Part shown: in pieces, positions 27,034-37,751 of the stretch
Position numbering within the stretch: the stretch's first letter is position 1
Layout: every line of letters starts with the position of its first letter
NCBI GenBank assembly: GCA_014905825.1
Contig: JACGCN010000070.1
Coordinates: forward strand, 87,868-151,867
Direction of reading: 5' to 3'
DNA length: 64,000 nt
Source of the DNA: Lyophyllum atratum
Lineage: Eukaryota; Basidiomycota; Agaricomycetes; Agaricales; Lyophyllaceae
Notes under the pieces: generated by a model
The model's input: only the letters and a program-made list of their open reading frames with translations
Told to the model about the DNA's origin: nothing
The model's database searches: none
Position numbers and translations under genes: made by a program

Positions 27034-28924
27034 GTCGATGAAGATGTGTTTCAATTTGGGACTGGCATTTTATCTGGCTAGGTGACCCTTATCTGCAAGC
27101 CGAGACAGACTGAGATGCGCGGAGAGATCAACCATGTCTATCATGAAGAAATCCCGGTCCTGGCCTTGAAATGCTGTTTAACCTGTTTGTTCCAGTCGGG
27201 ACGCATTAGATGGCAGTTCGAACGTCGAAGAAACGTGTGCAAGGGCCGCTGCCTTCGGGTGCAACCTTTGCCACAGTTTACCTCTGTTACAAGGTATCGA
27301 CGATACTCGTGCCGCTATCGTCGCCTGATCATATCATATTATTGATGAGACACAACCTTCTATTGCTTGTCCAATTCTTCAAGTCCTAGATAGACGGTCT
27401 TGGAACACGAGAAAGGTTGTGTGGAGGATGAACGCAAATTTGACTGGGAACTTCCTGTCAACGGTCTAGACAAGTCTAGGGATTACTCGCATTTCTGGTA
27501 TCCGTGCCGTCAGATCGGCGGCGGTTACAAGAGAGAAACTCCCATGGATCCTCACCTTTAAGCCGATTGGCAAACTATTCGAGTAGGTAGGAGCAGAAGA
27601 TAACTCGGCTAATGATATTCTCGTTACGTCTTTTTGGAGATGATTTACAGGTTGCTTTCGGAATTGACTCTTTACTGGGATGCAAAGCTAGAGATTTATG
27701 AGGTCATTTATAGTAGGGATAGTATGACATGGGTATCACCGTACCATCAAAAGTATCAAGAGGCCATTCGTTATCTACGACCTTTCAGGGTCGTAAAGCG
27801 AAGAATTGGAAGAAGAAGGTGAAGTCCAGGGTGGCGAGAGATGTGGGGAGTGAGAAGTTGGGATCGTTGAACTTGATAGATGAAGGGGAGGGAGGCCTTG
27901 GCCGCTTCTTCAAACTTTCAACAGTGGCTATATAGTGGATGGCAAGGCTAAGCAAGGGCTGTCGAGATTCTGAATCCAGAAAGGTCTTAGCTATTAGAAG
28001 ATCAACAGCTGTGTCGGACTTGAGAACGACCGAACACGATGCAGCTGTGAAGTCTTGGAACTCCCATTCTCTCATGGCGATAGCCAACTTGATCTCTACC
28101 GTAAGCTCAGCGTGAGATGTTGACCTCGACTGACCAAAGTCAAGTGCACTGTCCTACACTCGCCTCCGGAGTTGGAGAGGGTTGGCTGTACAATGGGTCT
28201 GTTAACTAGTTCTGATAATTGATGTGGGGTCGGTCAAGTTAAGGTTAAGCGGCCATAAGTACCATGAATGGACAGGGTCCAGCTGCACATCACAAATGCT
28301 CGGGCGCGGATTGGCCAGAAAGACATGCCAAGGTAGCCCGTCAAATGAGAAGCAATCTGTACGAAGGAGTGACCTGTACCATCTAAGGAAGCGGTGGACC
28401 ATCTAATTCTAGGATTCGGCGGTGGGAAAGCACAGGGCTTACATACCTTTACATAGCGTGGCTGGCCTGTCCGGGTTATCTACGCTCTCGCGCCTGGATT
28501 TGCTGCAGAGGATTTTGGGAACATCTTCACATAGCTCGTACTAGGAGAAAAAGGCATAAAGTCATAAGCAATTTCTAACGGTGCTCAGAAGCGAACTAAT
28601 TCTCCGCCACGCTAAGATATATGTCGGGTGGTGCACCTGGAGAGCCTCCGGATGACGATGCCAAATGACTTCGCTAAAATTTATACAGGTTATGGAAGTC
28701 ATGAGAGCCTCCTGAGATCTCTGTTAACGGTATGAGTTTCAAAATGTCATCCGAAGATATTCCAGCGTGGCGAGGATAATAGGCATAGTCTGATCGCATG
28801 GTTACGCATCCGACGAAATGGCGAATGGTCGGTGATGCGGTTCGATGCGATGTAATTTTAGGATCCCCGAGGGTATATAAATAACAAGAACGATCTGAAA
28901 GACGTCTGCTCAATATTAGGAAGA
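27034..28924. other. Long intergenic region, no supportable gene
   Basis: About 1.9 kb, the second largest gene-poor stretch. Short frames exist on both strands (e.g. 27785-28087 -, 28224-28406 +) but none has motifs or a sensible exon chain. No terminal inverted repeats, transposase fragment or tRNA seen. The right end holds the promoter of the CBM1 gene. Confidence 0.45.
28874..28883 (+). promoter_or_regulatory. Probable TATA box of the CBM1 gene
   Basis: TATATAAATA lies 42-51 bases upstream of the ATG at 28925. A strong TATA close to the start fits a highly inducible secreted-protein gene. Assigned by sequence and position only. Confidence 0.5.
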
Positions 28925-29838
28925 ATGACTCTCCAAAAGACTTCGTACATACTCGCTTCTGCATGCCTATTGGCAGCTGGTGTGTCTGGCCAAGCGACAG
29001 CTCCACAATGGGGGCAGGTGGGTCAAACTCAGTCGCTCCCCGCATCTGTCTTATTGATTCTCCGGGTAGTGCGGTGGAATTGGCTGGTCTGGCGCAACAC
29101 TTTGTCCTTCAGGGTGGTATTGCAGTGTCCTAAACCCGTATTATTCGCAGTGCCTTCAAGGTACAGCGACGAGCGTTCCGACGACTACTACGACAGTAGG
29201 CGGAGGCGGAGGTGGAGGTACGACCACCACGACAGCATCAGGCGGTTCTTCGACGTTAGTTCCGGGATACTCTTTCATCCGAGCAGTGGTAAGAATCAAA
29301 AACCGTTAAGAAGTCGTAGGACGCCTCACATGTTATCATAATCGACAGGAGGACCCGAACTTCCACAAATACCTTCAGTCTGAAGTCCTGAACACCGCTT
29401 CAGATGCAGTCCTTGGCAGTCCAAGTACTGCGTCCCAGTTCCAGATTACAGGTGGCCAGCTAATTCAGAACGCTGGCGGAAGCCCACTTTATGCCGTCGT
29501 CGAGAGCCGGGCCAACTCAACCGTCATGAAGCTTAAAATGAGCTGGTCGAAGACTCCTGCGACTGCGGGGACCTTTGTCTTCAGCGGTGATACCGTCGAG
29601 TGGAGCATCCCCACTATCACAAGGCCCCAGAACAACGTAAGATCGAATGAAAAAAAATCGAGGCAAACATATGAAAACTGACGGGTGGGATATTTTCTAT
29701 CAGGCATGGCTGGTGTGCCCCGATGCTCAAGGACATGCCGATGTATACATCAACCTTGGACCATACTCATACCAAACTCCGGCTGGGTGTGCCGACGAGA
29801 CTATCCACGCATACACAGGTGCGACAGCTACGGCGTGA
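28925..29838 (+). CDS. Secreted protein with N-terminal CBM1 cellulose-binding module
   Basis: Four exons (28925..29017, 29070..29288, 29349..29636, 29704..29838) give 244 aa in frame. A signal peptide ([16 protein letters not shown]) is followed directly by a fungal-type CBM1: WGQ / [18 protein letters not shown], then NPYYSQCL. The four cysteines, the Trp and Tyr binding face and the WGQCGG start are all present; intron 1 falls exactly between WGQ and CGG. A Thr/Gly linker ([15 protein letters not shown]) separates it from a ~165-aa C-terminal domain I do not recognise. That domain begins [20 protein letters not shown], has [20 protein letters not shown], and ends with [20 protein letters not shown]. 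No glycosidase or LPMO catalytic motif is visible. Expected to bind crystalline cellulose outside the cell. Confidence 0.85.
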
Positions 29839-30111
29839 AGCAGTGCCATTCATGGGGAAGGACAGTGAGAGCGCAATTAGTTTTCGCCTCTGGGAAGTCA
29901 GTCAGCACACGATATAATGCAGTAGCACGAACCAGTCAACGCAACTTGGACTTCGCCTACATCCGAGATCTCTATGGGTTCGCTCATGCTGAAACAATGT
30001 TGTCTAGTGTGTCGAACTCTTTCTAAGTCCAACGTTGCCTTCAGGTTCTCGAGCGTTGACCGTGTAGTTTAAGGAAGAATTGCAACCACATTGATCGGCA
30101 CAGATCGTTGC

Positions 30112-30142
30112 GAGTGATAGTGATAGTGATAAGATAAGATAG
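30112..30142 (+). repeat. Short simple repeat (GATAGT/GATAA)n
   Basis: About three GATAGT units run into two GATAA units. It is a degenerate microsatellite in the 3' flank of the CBM1 gene. Confidence 0.7.
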
Positions 30143-30182
30143 GATTTAGAGATTTTTACATCTCAGTTATTGAGATATCATT

Positions 30183-30220
30183 GGCACCAGACCGTGAAGA
30201 CTGCATTAACTTCTGGTGCC
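30183..30220. repeat. 9-bp inverted repeat (potential hairpin)
   Basis: GGCACCAGA at 30183-30191 and TCTGGTGCC at 30212-30220 are perfect inverted copies separated by 20 bases. It could form a small hairpin in the 3' region of the CBM1 transcript. No function can be assigned. Confidence 0.6.
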
Positions 30221-30384
30221 TCTGTAGGCTGCTACGGATGAGAAAGAGTGTCCAGAATTCTCTGCAGTGCAAGTCCTGGAGGCAGACTATAGCCGGAGGG
30301 TAGTTTGGCCTACTAAGTATATTGATACTGCTATTCCATCTTCAATCGCAATGTGAACGTAAACGCAAACCAATAGAACCCCGA

Positions 30385-31985
30385 TCATACACCGAGGGAC
30401 ACTGGGAGACATATAAGTGCGTAAGATAAGTAGAGGCTGTTCTCCCTAGTGGCATCTGCTTCATTGCCAGTCCAATTAATCTCCTCCATCGAACGACTCC
30501 ACTTCACAGATGAGTTCTCGTTGTGGAGATGATAGAACAGGATATCCTTGACCCCCTTCCACTTCTCCATGGTTGTCTTGTTCTTCTTGCGTTCGAGAAT
30601 ATGGTCGATGATATCGGAGGAGAATGGGTGCACCGTCGTGATAATCTGGGCGGTGCAATCCTTTCTGGTGTCCTCTTGTGAGAAATTGTCGAAAGTAAAG
30701 GTTGTCGTCAAAATGGGGAGGACCTGGACAGTAATGTCCTGCCTAATTTTTGCATACGCGAAGACAAGTGCATCCATGCCGCTTAACACTGTTGTGCCAA
30801 GACAATATTTGCGGTCTAAAATCAACCCGAACGGTGCCTCCAAGCTAGAGACAAGCTTCTCCGTAGCGCAACGAAGAATCGGTGGTATCCCGCCTGTAGC
30901 CCGATGAACATCTTCCTCGGCGCTACTGTTATCCGGTGCTCGAAAGACCTTGAAAGCGAGGACAGCGCGGTGACCATCAGCGATCTCTGTGACTTCATGA
31001 GGGACATCAGGGTAGAAAGCTACCCAGGAACCTTCACATGCACCGAAGCTATCTCCGTCGACAATGAGATTCTTACTGCCTGTGGTGTCTCCCAATCCAA
31101 CGAGAAAAGTCCCAACAAGATCCTTTTGGGGAGTGTCTCGATGAGCTTTGAAGTGTCCCCCGGGGCCGTAGAGGTGGATCTTGTATGGTTCTACCCGAAC
31201 ACGACTAGGATAGAAGTGATCCTGCCAATGCTTCGAGATTGCATCGAGTAGCTTTGGCTCAACATTGAAGGCATCGGATCGGATTTCGCGAGCCATACGG
31301 ACTTTCGAGTCAACTTTTGTCACTTGGTTTCGCACGTCGCCAAACCCTGATATGTGGGAGTGGTCAAACCACGCCTTGAGACGACTAGAGACATCTGCGG
31401 TTCGCCATCTCCTCGTAGAATCCTGGACAGTGTCATTAAAGGTGTAGCCAGGCAGGAAAATACTGAGCTGGAAACCAGAATCGAGTTCACCGTTCTTGTA
31501 AGCCGGAAACTGTTTCTGGATTCTCAAAAAGTCGAGGACCTGTGTAATCACTGTTGAGTGACAATAAAACGCAGTAAAATGACAACACGTGCGAGTTGCC
31601 TGTCATTCTCTGGCACTTTTCGGGCGGGATCATCACGACCATGTCGCTCTTCTGTATCGCAACTCTGCCTCGAGTAGTATTCTATGGTTTCTTCAGGACG
31701 TTGCTCTCTCAAGGGGCATATCCCTATTTCAGGGATGCGGTAATGAAGCTCAGTAGCTCTTTGAATGTCCAGAGCGGTCCTGAGACCAGGCAGTTGACTG
31801 AGTTCTATGATATCCTGTGAATGACGCATAAGGTTACTGGCGAATGGGTAAAGCATGTCTCGTACATGATGATTGGTGGGCTGCGGGGGCGGTCCTTCTC
31901 CACGACACTTCTTTTTGGGCCCTTGAATGGGGTCATCAGTATTTGCGGAGGCACTTGAAGTGGTATCGGCGCGTTTGCGAATCAT
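30385..31985 (-). CDS. 2-oxoglutarate/Fe(II)-dependent dioxygenase-like protein
   Basis: The central domain has the jelly-roll 2OG-Fe(II) motifs: YGPGGHFKAHRDTPQ (first His and Asp ligands), VGTFLVGLGD, then FYPDVPHEVTEI (second His) and GHRAVLAFKV with the Arg that binds 2-oxoglutarate. This resembles prolyl-4-hydroxylase-type enzymes; substrate unknown. Start ATG at 31985 gives MIRKRADTTSSASA and a basic KKKCRGEG patch, so it is probably nuclear or cytosolic, not secreted. One intron near 31560-31610 (CAC|GTGTTG ... CAACAG|TG) is required to join the N-terminal helical region to ITQVLDFLRIQKQFP. The end reads WTGNEADATRENSLYLSYALICL, then the stop at 30385. The C-terminal ~150 residues after the dioxygenase fold are unassigned. 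I believe related proteins are frequent, multi-copy orphans in mushrooms. Confidence 0.75.
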
Positions 31986-32790
31986 GGGATGTTCTAGGGT
32001 GAGGATAAAGAGAGCAGGTCGACTTTTTATGCAAAGAGTTGGGGAAGCCGGCACCTGGAGTCATCCTACGTCAACCGAACGCGCAAATGAAATCATTGAA
32101 TTAGTGTGGGCAATCTCCCACGAAAATACAATGCAATAATCAGCCCAGTTGGCAGGAACCATTACTTGCCAGGGAGTTCGAGTTGCTGTCGACGCGCTTG
32201 CATATCATATTTCCACAGAATCGAATCACAATAGGATAACCGATGAGGATGAAGAAAAATCAACCTTCCGAGGACTTGCCACTTGACCCGGAGAGAGCTG
32301 TTGACTCATCAGGGTTCAAGTTGACTGAACGCTAGTACTAGTAGTCCTCCATGACGCCAAGCATCACGATCACATGGTCACGTAGTCACGGTGGACACAC
32401 CCAAGCAACGTAACGCACACTCATTTAGCTCTCATTAACTGGAAAGCGCGTCATGAGCGACGCGACGTGCATATTATGTCTTTGCTATCGATCGGCATGT
32501 CAGATTTCTGTGCGGTCAGGCTCAAAGAATCCGGGAGGGTGGAAACTAATTGGGCCCGGACCTTGGCTACGACGAGAAGCGGAGACGGATGGAGCCCGGT
32601 CAAGAACGTTGAACATTCACCAGCTAGATACCCAACTTGACGCCGACTTGCCTTATTCTTTCTTGCACATCAGTATATCATGTTCTCGGCGATATGGGAA
32701 TCAAGGGACGTTCTATCGCAGAAGAGGTGGTCCATGTCCCACCTCTGCCATTGGCTAGCTATCAAAGTTGTCTATCTCAGGCGCTAATGT
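31986..32790. other. Intergenic region, no supportable gene
   Basis: About 800 bases upstream of the dioxygenase gene and downstream of the small secreted gene. The frame 32453-32758 (+) contains several Cys but lacks a signal peptide and an exon chain, so I do not call it. Confidence 0.45.
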
Positions 32791-33162
32791 TCACTGCGTC
32801 TTTTGTTAGCTATCTGACAATACGACCTTGAGAGAGGACTAACCGGACACGCGCCGCAACCACAATATGCACAGCAGCTGCTGTAATCGCAAGCCGCGTC
32901 GTAGTTGCTACAGGCCCCGGCGAGGTCGGTCTGTCATTGTCGAAACATCGTCAGGAGTGGAAAAGGCGAAGTCGATGGTCGCCGAGCACTCACGTCGCAG
33001 TCTACAAACTGTATAAATCGATATCAACACCTCGTTGATGAATGAGAGACAGCAGTCAGTCAGTTGAGACTTGAGACGTACGCAGTCGCATTGGGGAGGC
33101 TTGTTCAGCTGGGCAGAGACAGCGACAATCAGAGCCATGATGTAGATCGCGGAAGCGCGCAT
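32791..33162 (-). CDS. Small secreted cysteine-rich protein (61 aa)
   Basis: Candidate secreted effector-like or structural peptide; function unknown. Exons on the minus strand: 33162..33082, a 15-nt micro-exon 33008..32994, and 32930..32844, then an intron with a CTAAC branch motif and a terminal TGA at 32791. Together they give 61 aa. The signal peptide is MRASAIYIMALIVAVSA, followed by QLNKPPQCDC / FVDCD / TDLAGAC. The tail is packed with cysteines in C-x5-C-x4-CC-x2-C-x-C-x2-C spacing. The mature part (about 44 aa) has ten Cys. It is not a hydrophobin: the C-CC-C-C-CC-C pattern is absent. If the last intron is not removed, the frame reads on 19 residues to a stop at 32784. A TATA box at 33213-33220 supports the start. 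No known toxin family is recognised. Confidence 0.62.
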
Positions 33163-33212
33163 TGGGGTTATGAGGTAGTTAATGATCGGCTTTGAGTGAA
33201 TGACATGGCCCG

Positions 33213-33220
33213 TATTTATA
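33213..33220 (-). promoter_or_regulatory. Probable TATA box of the small secreted gene
   Basis: On the minus strand the sequence reads TATAAATA, about 51-58 bases upstream of the ATG at 33162. Strong TATA boxes are typical of inducible secreted-protein genes. Confidence 0.5.
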
Positions 33221-34142
33221 CTCGGGAGCGACACCGTGGAATGCCTGAGTTGATAATCGTTGTTCCAGATGTTTACTAGGTCCGAATAAAATTGTGGCAT
33301 GCATTCATCCGAACGCGCCTGTGCTCATGACATGCCACGTAGAGGAAGGAGTGGAAGGAGCACATGCACCCACAACAAAGTGTATTCGCAGCCCTCCAAA
33401 TGGTCTCCTGAGCAGTTCCGAATGGTCCTGCTTCCACATCGTCGATCAATCAAATCGCGGCCGTAATTCTATACGAAGGATACCCATAGACTTTTTTTAG
33501 AATACGCACGCTGGCAGCCCAGATTGCCTTTCAGAACGGCGATTCACGGCATCTTCTCCGCTTTTTTCGTGAAGAACATGTGGCGAGGATTGCTTTTGGA
33601 GTCGGAGAATAACCCGGAGCGAAGGACGGAGAAAACTCTGATGCATTCGATTGAACCTTACACATGTACGCACTAAAAATTGTTGACGACCAAGTCTTGT
33701 GCACTGGAAAAACATATGTAGGATGGTCGTCAGTATCGTCTCAGATGTGACATGTGAGAGTCTCACACTATAGAACCGGTCAGAGGCTGAGTACTGAGTA
33801 CCAGACTGGATTCGCGGCTACGACCTGCCACAAAATCCTTGCAAAGCACATATCTTGGAGTCCATCCGTCCGTACACGACTTGTGGAAGGCGAAGATCAA
33901 CTACTAACATCGGCGCGGGGCATGCTAGTGACCACAAGAGCCTGGGATTGATTCCAGCATTTCTCAACACAGAGCACCGGAATCCTCCTGGCCACCGAAA
34001 TTCGAGAAGAGAGACTCCGAGAGAGGTCGGAGGTTGTCCGGAACTTCCGAATCCCGATGAGGTAAGCGGCATGTTTATTTCACCGGCTTCAGGCAAATAT
34101 CGTGCCGTTGATGCGGTTCGACCTTGACCAACACGAGACGCA
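33221..34142. other. Divergent intergenic region
   Basis: About 920 bases between the small secreted gene and the GPATCH1-like gene. Frames 33497-33766 (-) and 33818-34159 (-) have no motif and the second overlaps the next gene's start, so neither is called. Confidence 0.45.
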
Positions 34143-37100
34143 ATGAGTAGCCGTCTCAAGCGTAAATTGGGGGATTTAGGAGTGGATACGTCCAGCAGGA
34201 AGGTTAATGAATCGTTCTGTCTTGTGAAGTGACTTCTCTATGAAATTATCTGACTCTTACTAACATTCGGTATAGATTGGAACACCACTACCACCGCTCG
34301 AGAAGTCCAAGGATACAGGAGAGTTCGTGCCTATCTGGAAACAAGATGTACGTTACCTTCATTACTCTTCGGCTTTACCTGACATCCTGCTCAGGTTCGA
34401 GATGAAAAAGGCCGACGGCGACTGCATGGAGCGTTTACGGGAGGTTTCTCCGCTGGTTATTTCAACACAGTTGGGTCCAAGGAGGGTATGTCCTGCGATA
34501 ATTTCTGTCACACTCTCGATGTTCTAATATATATTAGGATGGGCGCCCTCTACATTCGTGTCGTCTCGGGGAGACAGAGCGAAACAGAAGGCTGCGCGTC
34601 CGGAAGACTTCATGGACGAGGAGGATCTGCAAGAGCTGAAGGATAGCCGACAGTTACTTGACACCACGGATGAGATGGATCTCACAGGCGGTAGTAAAGG
34701 AGACGTAGACGAGCCAGAAAAGGAGTGCGTACCTTGTTTCTCAAGCGTTTGAAAGCTCACAAACGTCGTATAGCTCCATTGTTTCTGCTCTCGAAGCTTC
34801 TCTGCTTCCCCCGCCTTCCGATTCTGCTGGCGCCCGCATTCTCAAGAAGATGGGATGGCGGCTAGGGCAAGGCGTCGGTCCTCGAGTATCACTGCGCAAA
34901 CGGAAGTTCCAAGACATGCAGCTATCATTTGGAGGGCGAGTTTCCAGTGACCTAGCCAATATCCCCAATGACGACGAAGAGGCGTCCAAACATACGTACG
35001 CCCCTCGGGATACTCCAATTCTCTTGGTGGACCGGAAAGATAACTCACATGGGCTGGGTTATAATCCTGGGATGGGGCTCCATGATAGCGTTGGCGGAAA
35101 GCGTGGTACCGATAGCTCAAAGGGGCCTCGCCTTGCGTGTATGTAAATCTGTTTGATCACTTTACGTTTTACTGATCATTTTGTAGCTGGCTTTGGCCTG
35201 GGAGCACTGAACGATGCAGACGAAGATGATCTGGACGTCTACGATGGTGGTCTCATAAGCAGCAGGCGTCGAGAGGCTTATGACACTACGGAACGTGATG
35301 ACGAGGACACAGTTGCGATCGGCGGGAGGTCAGAGAGGGGAAAGAAACAACCAGTCGTGAGTCAAGTTCCCTGCCTGACATCAGCACCTGTTTTTCACAT
35401 ACCCAAGCGACCAGCGTCTTTCGTGGCATTATTCCGCGACGGCCAACCTGTGTTAGCTGGGTTTATCCTATCAGATAAACCGGTCTCAGAAGATAGATGG
35501 TGTGTTCCCTCCATCTCTGCCCGTGGAATTGTTCTCAAACCAGCACAGGTTCCCCTTACCTGATATTCCCAAAGACTGGACACCTGATCCACGACGCGTC
35601 TTGGCTCAATACCAAGAGAAGGAACACATTTCAGCCCAGGCACAAGCACGTAACATTGCAGGTGGATGGGATTCAAAAATCACAGCGGACGACGTATGCT
35701 CCTATCCATTTCATCCATAGATGACTGTTAACACATATTACAGCGAGGAGCTATTCTCGGAGAAACACCCCTTCCATCCGCTCCCCGCTCAGTGTTCGAA
35801 TTCATGTCCAAGAAAGACCGTGAACGTCTCCAAAACATCGCTGCCACTCAAGGTCAACCCCCTCCCTCCCCCGGCCCTACCACACTCCCATCTGCCGCAC
35901 CCCCGCCCGAGACCATAAGAATCCCGCGCACGGAACCGCAGATCGCACAAGCCGCCCTCCGCGGGTTCCAGCCCTTCGCCGCAGACCCTGCGAAGCAGGC
36001 GCGCTACAACGCCTACCTACAGTCCCAAGTCGGCACAGACACGGCTGGACCGCCATTAAAGCCGTCCCCTACTCAGCGCATTGACGAATTCAATAAAGAG
36101 GTGGAGGACTATGCCAAAGCCGCGCTGTTATTTAAGCCCATGTCAAGTGCGATGGCGGGGCGGTTCACAAGTGCAGCAGTAGTGGAGCACGGCCCGAAGA
36201 TCCACGAGGGGCTGCATACACCGTCACACGAGGAGATAGAGCGGAAGGAGCAGGAGAAGCTGAAGGAGGAGGAGGAGAATCTGAGCCCAAAGGCCCACGC
36301 GGCCAGGATGGGCATGTATGGCCCCTTGACGCGTGAGGTGAAGCCGTGGCAGCCCGCTAAGCTTCTATGCAAACGGTTCGGGGTGAAGGACCCAAATCCC
36401 GAGCCGGAGGTTGTCGTGCCGCCTGCACCTGCAGAGCCTGGGTCGAATTGGCAGCAGCCCGAGTTCCCGACGGCGTCGACGGGTGGAACGGGAGAGGGAG
36501 AGGGAGAGGCGTCGGGTTTGGGCGGGGGACGGAAGGGCATCAAGGATATCTCGAATGTTGGCTTGGGGGAAGACGAGGCTCAAGGACGTGATACACTGAC
36601 GTATGAGAGGCCCACGATGGACGTATTCAAGGCAATATTCGCGAGTGACGACGAGGATAGCGACGACGAGGAGATCAAGGTGGAAGAAGAGGATATCCCG
36701 CCGCCTGTGGTGGCTGCTGTAACCATACCGAGCACCAGTTCGGCCCTAGAGCTCCCTTCAACGCCCGTACTCGTAGACACTGGACCAGTAGATCTCAGCT
36801 CATTCAAGCCGACCTTCATCCCACGTGAGGGAAAAGCAAAGAAGGACAAGGAGAAGGGCAAAGACAAAGACAAAGACAAAGATAAGAAGGAGAAGAAGAA
36901 GCGGGAGAAGGAGAAACGATCTGTGCTCTCATTTGCGATGGACGAGGAGGGCGGGGAGGAACCCGCACTGAGGCCGTCGCCTCACCGGCCGAAGAAGAAA
37001 AAGCAGCGGAAGGAGAAGCGGGAGGACGATGAGGATGACGGGATGTGGGTAGAGAAACCGGCGCCAGAAGCGGTGAAGGGGCTGATGTTGCCACCCCCGC

Positions 37101-37180
37101 CGCCGGTCACTGACACTGAGAACGTCCCAGATTCTGATGCCCCAGCGAGAGGGCGGAAAAGGGCGGTGGATTTCTTGTAA
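34143..37180 (+). CDS. G-patch domain protein 1 (GPATCH1-like splicing factor)
   Basis: Nuclear spliceosome-associated protein. It starts [15 protein letters not shown] (ATG at 34143). The N-terminal GPATCH1 block includes [20 protein letters not shown] and [17 protein letters not shown]. The G-patch itself reads [19 protein letters not shown], about 175 residues in. A second conserved region is PPDIP-type [17 protein letters not shown], and a third [17 protein letters not shown]. The last exon (from about 35755) carries RYNAYLQSQ and the acidic-then-lysine-rich tail with a KDKDKDK run. The tail includes [12 protein letters not shown] and ends GRKRAVDFL at 37180. About eight short introns lie in the first half; the final ~470 codons are uninterrupted. 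Family length and order fit animal GPATCH1 and its fungal relatives. Convergent with the Mak11-like gene. Confidence 0.87.
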
Positions 37181-37751
37181 TTTACTCACGAGTGGTGGGG
37201 AGGGAATAATGATTTTTTAACATGATCTGTATCGAAATACTCACGACGCGACAGGAGTCCTGCAGTTGTATTCTTACGTGTATCGGACGCATACTTTAAT
37301 CCCCTGCTCTACGCAGACAGATACATGATTTGCGCGGGCCCGGCGCACCCTGCTTGGACGCCGTTTTCAAAAGTGATCATGACGGAAGCTTAGATTCTGG
37401 AATTTGTAAAAATATAATGGAACTGCACAAAAAATATCTTTGCTAGATGCGCCAGGACTCGTCACCTAGCCGGGTACCGATTAGTCTAGAGACCCGCGGG
37501 GGGGCAACGCCTAACCGTCCGATCTAGGGTTTTACACCTAGCCGTCATAGACCCATGGCTTATGCACTTCTTTGCAAGGTGTTTCGGCGTGCGCAAGTAG
37601 GATTTTGCTTTTTGTTCAGCCCACGGGGCTGCATTAAATAATTCTTTGGGTTTTTCCGGGCCGTGGTCCGCGGCGGTGGCTGACTCGGATGGACATGGTA
37701 CTGTATGTGATTCAGATCATCAACTAAAGACCGTAAAAGACACCCTCACAG
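37181..37751. other. Convergent 3' spacer
   Basis: About 570 bases between two stops. CCTAGCCG/CCTAACCG-type short motifs recur around 37465-37550, but I see no terminal repeats, coding exon or RNA gene. Confidence 0.45.

Larger units (their letters stand above)
29839..30384. other. Convergent 3' spacer with simple repeat and short inverted repeat
   Basis: About 545 bases between CBM1 gene and dioxygenase-like gene stops. It holds a GATA-type simple repeat and a 9-bp inverted repeat (listed separately); nothing coding is seen. Confidence 0.5.

Noticed and set aside
32453..32758. 101-codon plus-strand frame with several Cys, a possible second small secreted protein
   Set aside because: Its Cys lie in a polar context with no signal peptide, and no exon join improves it.
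33818..34159. 113-codon minus-strand frame
   Set aside because: It overlaps the start of the GPATCH1-like gene and has no recognisable motif.
37181..37751. Possible mobile-element remnant with recurring CCTAGCCG motifs
   Set aside because: No terminal inverted repeats, target-site duplication or coding remnant could be found by eye.
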